Assembly: GCF_004011695.2 (NCBI RefSeq) | Contig: NC_082417.1 | Coordinates: 1,426,001-1,490,000, forward strand | Direction of reading: 5' to 3' | DNA: 64,000 nucleotides | Source: Ascochyta rabiei | Lineage: Eukaryota; Ascomycota; Dothideomycetes; Pleosporales; Didymellaceae | Part shown: piece after piece, positions 56,796-64,000 of the stretch | How positions within the stretch are numbered: the first letter of the stretch is position 1 | How the letters are laid out: every line of letters begins with the position of its first letter | The notes under the pieces: model-generated | What the model was told of the DNA's origin: nothing | Seen by the model: the letters and a program-made list of their open reading frames with translations, nothing else | Database searches by the model: none | Made by a program: the position numbers and the translations under genes

Positions 56796-58030
56796 GCGCG
56801 CTAGGCCAAGAAGAGTTATTATTACCTACCTCTACCTCTAGCGCTATACAGCTAGCAACTACTATAGCTAAGCTTAGAAAGGTAGAACCTTATACTGTAA
56901 GTTAAACGCAACTTACAGAGCTATAATATAAGTTGTAGTTATAGTGCTGTTAGTAGGTACTACTGCAGCGCAGGACGCAGAGCGCGCTAGGATAAGAAGA
57001 GTTATTATTGCCTACCTTTACCTCTAGCGCTATACAGCTAGTAACTACTACAGCTAAGCCTAGTTAGGTAGAACCTTATACTATAAGTTAGACGCAACTT
57101 ATAGAGCTATAATATAAGTTGTAGTTATAGTGCTGTTAGTAGGTACTGTTGCAGCGCAGGACGTAGAGCGCGCTAGGCTAAGAAGAGTTATTATTACCTA
57201 CCTCTACCTAGAGCGCTACGCAGCCAGCAACTACTGTAGCTAAGCTTAGAGAGGTAGAACCTTATAATATAAGTTAAACGCAACTTACAGAGCTATAATA
57301 TAAGTTATAGTTATAGTGCTGTTAGTAGGTACTGCTGCAGCGCAGAACGTAGAGCGCGCTGGGCTAAGAAGAGTTATTATTGCCTACCTTTACCTCCAGC
57401 GCCACGCAGCTAGTAACTACTACAGCTAAGATTAGGTAGGCAGACCCTTATACTACAAGTTAAACGTAACTTACAGAGCTATAATATAAGTTGTAGTTAT
57501 AGTTCTGTTAGTAGGTACTGCTGCAGCATAGAACGCAGAGCACGCTAGGCTAAGAAGAGTTATTGTTGCCTAGCTCTACCTCTAGCGCTACGCAGCTAGT
57601 AACTACTATAGCTAAGCTTAGAGAGGTAGAACCTTATGCTGTAAGTTAAACGCAACTTATAGAGCTATAATATAAGTTGTAGTTATAGTGCTGTTAGTAG
57701 GTACTGCTGCAGCGCAGGACGCAGAGCGCGCTAGGCTAAGAAGAGTTATTGTTGCCTACCTTTACCTCCAGCGCTACACAGCCAGTAACTACTACAGCTA
57801 AGCCTAGGTAGGCAGAACCTTGTGCTGTAAGTTAAACGCAGCTTGTAGAGCTATAATATAAGTTGTAGTTATAGTGCTGTTAGTAGGTACTACTGCAGCG
57901 CAGGACGTAGAGCGCGCTAGGCTAAGAATAGTTATTGTTACCTACCTTTACCTCCAGCGCCACGCAGCCAGCAACTACTACAGCTAAGCCTAGGCAGGCA
58001 GAACCTTGTGCTGTAAGTTGAACGCAGCTT
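56796..58030 (+). repeat. 186-bp satellite array 1
   Basis: Six to seven tandem copies. The GCTGTTAGTAGGTACT anchor recurs at about 56947, 57132, 57318, 57503, 57689 and 57876 (spacing 185-187). Each unit ends with a segment related to the 54-bp satellite (AGAGCTATAATATAAGTTGT). It shows C/T and G/A differences between units. Confidence 0.88.
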
Positions 58031-58386
58031 ATAGAGCTATAATCTAAGATATAGATATATTATACTATAACTTACAGTTATAAATATATTAGTCTTTAAC
58101 TTACATACAACTTATAGAGCTATAATCTATGTTATAGATATATTGTTTTTTAACTTATATATAACTTATAGAGCTATAATCTAAGTTGTAGATATATTGT
58201 TTTTTAACTTACACGTAACTTACAGAGCTATAATCAAAGTTGTAAATATATTATTCTTTAACTTATACGCAACTTGTAGAGCTATAACCTGGGTTATAGA
58301 TATATTGTTCTTTAACTTACACGCAACTTATAGAGCTATAACCTAAGTTATAAATATATTGTTCTTTAACTTATATACAACTTATA
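58031..58386 (+). repeat. 54-bp satellite array 2
   Basis: Tandem AGAGCTATAATCTAAGTT units, reverse complement of the array at 12185-12692. Confidence 0.85.
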
Positions 58387-58555
58387 GAAGAGGGAAAACA
58401 GGTATAGAGTTAAATAAACATTAAAATTTTAAATTTTAAATTTTAGGGTGGAATAGGAAGCGCACAATTGCGCAAGGAGAACGTACTCTTCAGAATTCCA
58501 CCTAAGCAGTGGTTCTTAAGTTATTAGCGCTGGAAGGGGGTGCTATTGCAGGCAC
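58387..58555 (+). repeat. Satellite leader unit 2
   Basis: A second copy of the unit at 56617, again followed by 186-bp repeats, showing that leader, 186-bp array and 54-bp array form one higher-order block. Confidence 0.85.
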
Positions 58556-59240
58556 AGGACACAGAGCGCGCTAGGCTAAGAAGAGTTATTGTTGCCTACC
58601 TCTACCTCCAGCGCTACACAGCTAGTAACTACTGTAGCTAAGCTTAGAGAGGTAGAACCTTATGCTGTAAGTTAAACGTAACTTACAGAGCTATAATATA
58701 AGTTGTAGTTATAGTACTGTTAGTAGGTACTGCTGCAGCACAGGACGCAGAGCGCGCTAGGCTAAGAAGAGTTATTATTACCTACCTTTACCTCTAGCGC
58801 TACGCAGCCAGCAACCACTACAGCTAAGCCTAGGCAGGCAGAACCTTGTGCTACAAGCTAAACGCAACTTATAGAGCTATAATATAAGTTATAGTTATAG
58901 TGCTATTAGTAGGTACTGCTACAGCATAGAACGTAGAGCGCGCTAGGCTAAGAAGAGTTATTGTTGCCTACCTCTACCTCCAGCGCCACGCAGCTAGCAA
59001 CTACTGTAGCTAAGCTTAGAGAGGTAGAACCTTGTGCTGTAAGTTAAACGCAATTTATAGAGCTATAATATAAGTTGTAGTTATTATGCTGTTAGTAGGT
59101 ACTGCTACAGCACAAGACGCCGAGCGCGCTAGGCTAAGAAGAGTTATTATTGCCTACCTTTACCTCTAGCGCTACGCAGCCAGCAACTACTATAGCTAAG
59201 CCTAGGTAGGCAGAACCTTATACTGTAAGTTCAACGTAGC
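58556..59240 (+). repeat. 186-bp satellite array 2
   Basis: About four copies of the 186-bp unit with the same GTAGGTACTGCTGCAGC and GAGCGCGCTAGGCTAAGAAG landmarks. Confidence 0.85.
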
Positions 59241-60180
59241 TTATAGAGCTATAATCTAAGATATAGATATATTATGCTGTAACTTACAGTTATAGATATA
59301 TTGTTCTTTAACTTACATATAACTTATAGAGCTATAACCTAAGTTATAGATATATTGTTATTTAACTTATACGCAACTTACAGAGCTATAATCTAAGTTA
59401 TAGATATATTGTTCTTTAACTTGTACATAACTTATAGAGCTATAACCTAAGTTATAAGTATATTGTTCTTTAACTTATACGCAACTTATAGAGCTATAAT
59501 CTAAGTTATAGATATATTGTTCTTTACCTTGTACACAACTTGTAGAGCTATAACCTAAGTTGTAGATATATTGTTCTTTAACTTACACGTAACTTACAGA
59601 GCTATAATCTAAGTTATAGATATATTATTTTCTAACTTATACGTAACTTGTAGAGCTATAATCTAAGTTGTAGATATATTGTTCTTTAACTTATACACAA
59701 CTTATAGAGCTATAACCTAAGTTATAGATATATTATTCTTTAACTTATACGCAACTTATAGAGCTATAATCTAAGTTGTAGATATATTATTCTTTAACTT
59801 ACACGCAACTTATAGAGCTATAATCTAAGTTATAGATATATTATTTTTTAACTTACACGTAACTTACAGAGCTATAATCTAAGTTATAGATATATTATTT
59901 TCTAACTTACACGTATCTTATAGAGCTATAATCTAAGTTATAGATATATTGTTTTTTAACTTATATATAACTTACAGAGCTATAATCTAAGTTGTAGATA
60001 TATTGTTTTTTAACTTATATATAACTTATAGAGCTATAATCTAAGTTATAGTTATATTATACTATAACTTAAATATAACTTAAATATAACTTAAACACAA
60101 CTTATAAAGCTATAATTTAAGTAGTAGTTATATCTTATTATAAGTTAAATACAACTTATAGAGCTATAATCTAAGTTGTA
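59241..60180 (+). repeat. 54-bp satellite array 3
   Basis: The longest run of the 54-bp unit; the GAGCTATA anchor is at 59329, 59383, 59437 and 59491. The last units near 60060-60180 are diverged. Confidence 0.88.
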
Positions 60181-62051
60181 GGTATAGTGCTGTTAGTAGG
60201 TGCTGCTGCAGCACCAGACAGACAGTGCGCTAGGCTAAGAAGATCTTTTTAGACGCTAAGCTGCGTCCTAAACACTCTGCTACATACTACTAAGTAATAA
60301 GAAGTAACTACTAACCTACAGCATATTAATAGAGAGACTAAGAAAATACTAGACTGTTAAATAGAAGGAATAAGTGTAGTAAGAGTATAGCTGCACCTAG
60401 CAATTACGTAAGGAAAGGTAGAAAGACTCTAAGGCTACAATTAGCTTCTAAGTCTATGTACTGCAGCCGTTAGCTCTATACATACTAATACTGCTGCTAG
60501 AGCCTCTAGCTATAGAGAATAGCATAGAGGCTATTTAAGCTATTTAGTAACCTAGTATATGCAATAAACAACCTACTAAAGACACTAGCTAGACAGTTTA
60601 ACGCTGTAGTAGGCCTATAAAGTACTAGAGCGCAGAAGCAGCAGCAACAGCAAAGAAAGAAAGTAACTACTAACGTTACCTACGCTAACGCAACCTACGC
60701 TAGCAGGAGAAACTAGGCTACTCTGCGTCTGTCTATTCTGTCTCTAGAGCGTATAGAGAGGAGAGCCTAAGACTAGTAAACAAAAGTAGTAATATGCAGC
60801 CTACAGTATCTAAGAAGCTACGCGTTCTATTAAGCAAATATAAGACTTATTTATAAACTACAGGGACAGTATATAAGTATTAGGCACTATAGTACCTATT
60901 ACGCTAACGCCCTAGGCAGGTTAGATTAACACAGAAAGCTGATGCTAGTACCCTAAACTAGTTTAGGTTTAAACTGTTTCTTTTATATTAGACCTATTAC
61001 CTTACTAGCTCCTAAACACCCTCTAAACTGCGTCCTAAACAAGCTAAGAACACACACAACGTGCAATATGCCTTAAGAAAGACTAAAAAAGTACTTAACT
61101 AATAAAGAGAGGGCAGAGGTAAGGCAGGAGACTTACTGCGCATTACAATTGCGCAGAAAGTAACAAGCAACTTGCCCTAACTTTGTCCCCTACGCACCTA
61201 CACTCCCTAGAGTCCTAGCTGTTACTTAGCTATGTATTAGTCTTTGCATTAGCTCTAATCTACTTGTCCCTTATAATCCTCTAGACAAATATAAAGACAG
61301 AGATAATAAGGAACCTCTTGCTCTGCTTATAGAGAACAATAACAAGGCTGTAGAAGTTACTAGCTAGGTTTAAGCAAGCAACAGGGAACACGCACACAAA
61401 TAGGAAGAGCACAATAGGCGTTTTATACAACAGACAGAGGAGGTAGACCTAAGAGCTGCAGACATACTGCACAGGTTTTAGCACAATCTTAAGCATGCTA
61501 ATTAAGACGTAGAAAAAAACCTATATTAGTAACTATTAAGCAGCCCTATAGAGAGTTTATTAAGCTAGGACTCTGCTAGAGAGCGTAGTAGTTTGTAGTA
61601 TTCTTTAGTATTGTATATAGGAAGATAACTATTAAGTATATATAAAATAGGTAAGTGCTTAGAAGCGTATGCGGTATAGGGCACCCCTTAAAGGCAGACG
61701 CCTTACTTGCTACTGTTGTCCTCCCCTTAATCTATAACCTACAGCACGCCTTTTCCTACACTGCTATCTAACAGCAACTACACTGCTATAACACTAAAAG
61801 GGCTAAATAAACTAAACCCTAAGATTAAATAGGCAGTATTGCCTACATAATTAACGCCTAGGGCTAACAGTCTAGCTACGCTGCCTATAGAGTAAACAGC
61901 ATATAAGCTTATAAGGTAACTATAGAACTTCTAAGGCTACACATATAAAGAGCATAAGAAGGCAGAGAGAAATTACTATATATAATATAAGTAGCCAGAT
62001 ATACACTCTATCTGTAAGAGTCTTAAGCAGATAACGTGCCTCCTTACTAGA
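60181..62051. other. RIP-degraded sequence, probable upstream part of the next gene
   Basis: Plus-strand segments look like broken coding (Lys/Arg/Gln-rich, many stops), but I cannot assemble a frame or recognise a domain. It starts where the satellite ends, with a GAGCGCGCTAGG-like remnant near 60200. Confidence 0.35.
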
Positions 62052-64000
62052 GTGTATAATAGGGGTAGACTGCTTCTAGACATTATTAGCAACCCTAAGA
62101 TGATAGCAAAACAGTCTCCCCTGCCTAAAGGACTTAACTTAAAGGCTGCGTTTAAGGGCATAAGCCTAGACGTCTGCCCTAAGGACGCTGGTACACGCAA
62201 TAAGAACCTGCCCTACAGCCTGTACCTAGAGCAGCACTACTACAGTAGCAACAAAGAGTACAGCGTTAACGTAATGTTTAACGTAGATAGTGTGTATTAC
62301 TTTTCTAGCAGCCTAGCGTTTGTATAGTAGGGGATTAAGTAGTACCCCTAGGCGTATACTACCCTTAACCTTAATACTAATATATACTTTAGCCTAACTG
62401 TTAGGGCATATAATGCTTATAATAAGCTAACAACTATAATACTCCTACTGCATAAGATCCTGCACTACTACTTTAGCGCTGTTATAGGTAGTATCTAGTT
62501 ACTACTTATATACGTCTTCTTCCCTAAGCTATATCTTAGGTCCTTGTATAAGCATAGTAACTTCCTTAGTAAGTAAGACTAGCAGCTCTAGCTAGACGCA
62601 GTGCTGCTCCCTACGCTAGATACGCTAGTGCTAGCTGCTAGGATAAAGTACTACCCTTACTTAGAGGACATTACTGCTATAGACATTACTACATTGTCTA
62701 AAGAGGCCCTGCAGAATAAGGACAGCTTATAAGAGTAGATCCTAACGTTTACGCTGTAGGCTAAACACCTTAATAGGCTATAGACGTCTATTATAGAGAG
62801 AATTGCTAAGGACCTAGGCCTAAGTTGCTTTAAGGGTGCTACGCTCTTTATAAATGCTAAGAACACTAAGCTTACCTACATAGAAGAGCTAGGCGTTAGT
62901 CTAGTAACTACCTACTAGGCGTGGGAGACAGCGTAGAATAAGGTTACTAACCTACAGTTCTACAGTAGGAGCTGTATGTTTGTTAACATAGCTAAGAAGG
63001 TATCCTTAAGGGATTATGTGCTGCTGTACAACACTATTACAGACAAATTTAAGGCAGAGACGTTTCTCTAGAAGCGCTGCTGCCTAGAGTTGTACACACG
63101 CATGCGAGTAAAGCTCCTAGTAGATAGTAAGTAGGCTAGAGGCAGCCTATAGGCAACAATATACCTATAGGCTACTATATAAGACTTAGTAGGCCTAACA
63201 CTAGTAACAAAACTGCACAGATAGGAGAACACAGATAGGCTAGTGTACTTGTAGTTCTACAATACTATTAAGTTGCTGTTTAACATGTCTAAAGTGTACA
63301 TATTTAACAACTAGGTAGTAGAGAACCTAGCGCTTAATCCTAGCTACGTCTGCTTACTGCAGCAGCAGGGTAGTAGCGTCTTATTTAATAAGAAGACCTG
63401 CATTACTTTGTACGTATACAGCAAGAGGCGTACAGCTATTAATATCTAAGATAGCTAGCAGTAGTTATACAGGACACGTAAGGAGTATTACATGTTCCTA
63501 GCTATAATAGACAAGATATACAACCTATAGAAGGAGTAGGACTACAAAGGTAAGGATAATGCTAATAACACTCTATTACTGCTCCTACACTATATTGTCC
63601 CCTTACAGGAGCTGTTTAGGTTTATCTGCGTGCAGATAAATAAGCACTACATACTGTTTAAGCACACGTTTACTAATATAGGTAAGAAAATCTTACTATA
63701 GGAGATAATTGTAAAAGTTATTACGCTGTAGGCGCTACAGTTCTGCTACAGCAGCAACATGCTAGCGAAGGAATCACTGCTATTTAAGAACTGCTAGGAG
63801 CAAACGCGTAGGGTAGATATTGTAGTAAGAGAAGGGCTAGGGATGCAGCAGACTATAGCTAGCTGCAGCCTTAGATAGTTCCTGCTAAAGTTTAACTAGG
63901 CGTCTAGGTAAGTTACCTAGCTGCACAGTAATAACATGCTTATAGGTAACTTACGAATACACGCTAAGTATAAGCACAGGTAGAAGGCTGTAAAGGACCT
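62052..64000 (+). pseudogene. Large unrecognised gene, RIP-degraded, running out of the window
   Basis: One plus-strand frame can be followed from 62052 to the window edge (about 650 codons) with stops almost only as TAG/TAA. Between stops it reads as a normal protein: GTRNKNLPYSLYLEQHYYSS, DITAIDITTLSKEALQNKDS, ERIAKDLGLSCFKGATLFIN, SNMLAKESLLFKN. There is no reverse transcriptase, integrase, DDE or helicase motif that I can see. The RIP pattern implies the gene was repeated in the genome, so it may belong to a mobile element or a multi-copy subtelomeric family. The first 91 codons (to 62327) are open. I assign no function. Confidence 0.55.

Noticed and set aside
41277..64000. Starship-type giant element
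   Set aside because: No captain-type tyrosine recombinase gene at an edge and no cargo of intact genes could be identified; the helicase with recombinase-like residues is a different architecture.
1..64000. tRNA or rRNA genes
   Set aside because: I saw no cloverleaf with conserved A/B boxes and no rRNA-like segment; a covariance-model scan would be needed to exclude small RNAs.

Overview
The window looks like a repeat-rich, RIP-affected compartment of a filamentous ascomycete genome (Pezizomycotina; Dothideomycete-like is my guess). The grounds are: spliceosomal introns of about 48-56 nt in the host genes; a Tad1-type LINE, a chromodomain Ty3/gypsy element, a Ty1/copia element and several Fot1/pogo elements; and decay in which TAG/TAA sit where Trp (TGG) and Gln (CAG/CAA) are expected, the mark of CpA-to-TpA repeat-induced point mutation. 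Nearly all the sequence is transposon or satellite.

Layout. 1-11.0 kb: a Tad1-like LINE split by a complete chromovirus (1337-8278, TSD CCTAT) and by a palindromic G-rich foldback element (9941-10794, 8-bp TSD). 11.0-19.3 kb: a 54-bp satellite, a truncated TIR element, a three-level nest of pogo-type elements (13634-16359), another pogo (16617-18463) and a second foldback element. 19.4-33.0 kb: a host island holding a chitin-related cluster: LysM gene, ankyrin gene, LysM gene, pogo insertion, GH18 subgroup-C-like chitinase and the stub of an MFS transporter. The ankyrin gene is the only one clearly intact. The two LysM genes and the chitinase reconstruct cleanly with introns (totals divisible by three) but carry 3, 2 and 12 premature stops, and the chitinase start is ATA.

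33.0-41.3 kb: pogo and C2H2 gene remnants, then a second copy of the chromovirus whose 5' LTR holds a third foldback element (TSD ACTCCGCC) and a pogo (TSD TA); it stops abruptly inside reverse transcriptase near 41276. 41.3-56.6 kb: a block of distinct composition, extremely poor in CA and TG, with two divergent genes: a small unknown gene (minus, 42393-43052) and a very large RecQ-type helicase gene (plus, 49073-55311) resembling fungal telomere-linked helicases. A copia element (43131-48322, TSD CTTAG) has inserted between them. 56.6-60.2 kb: 186-bp and 54-bp satellite arrays, inverted relative to those near 12-13.6 kb. 60.2-64 kb: a heavily mutated large gene I do not recognise.

Most notable: the helicase block, which keeps 1,893 consecutive sense codons while being almost free of RIP target dinucleotides; the foldback elements with telomere-like arrays and 8-bp target duplications; and the RIP-silenced LysM/chitinase cluster.
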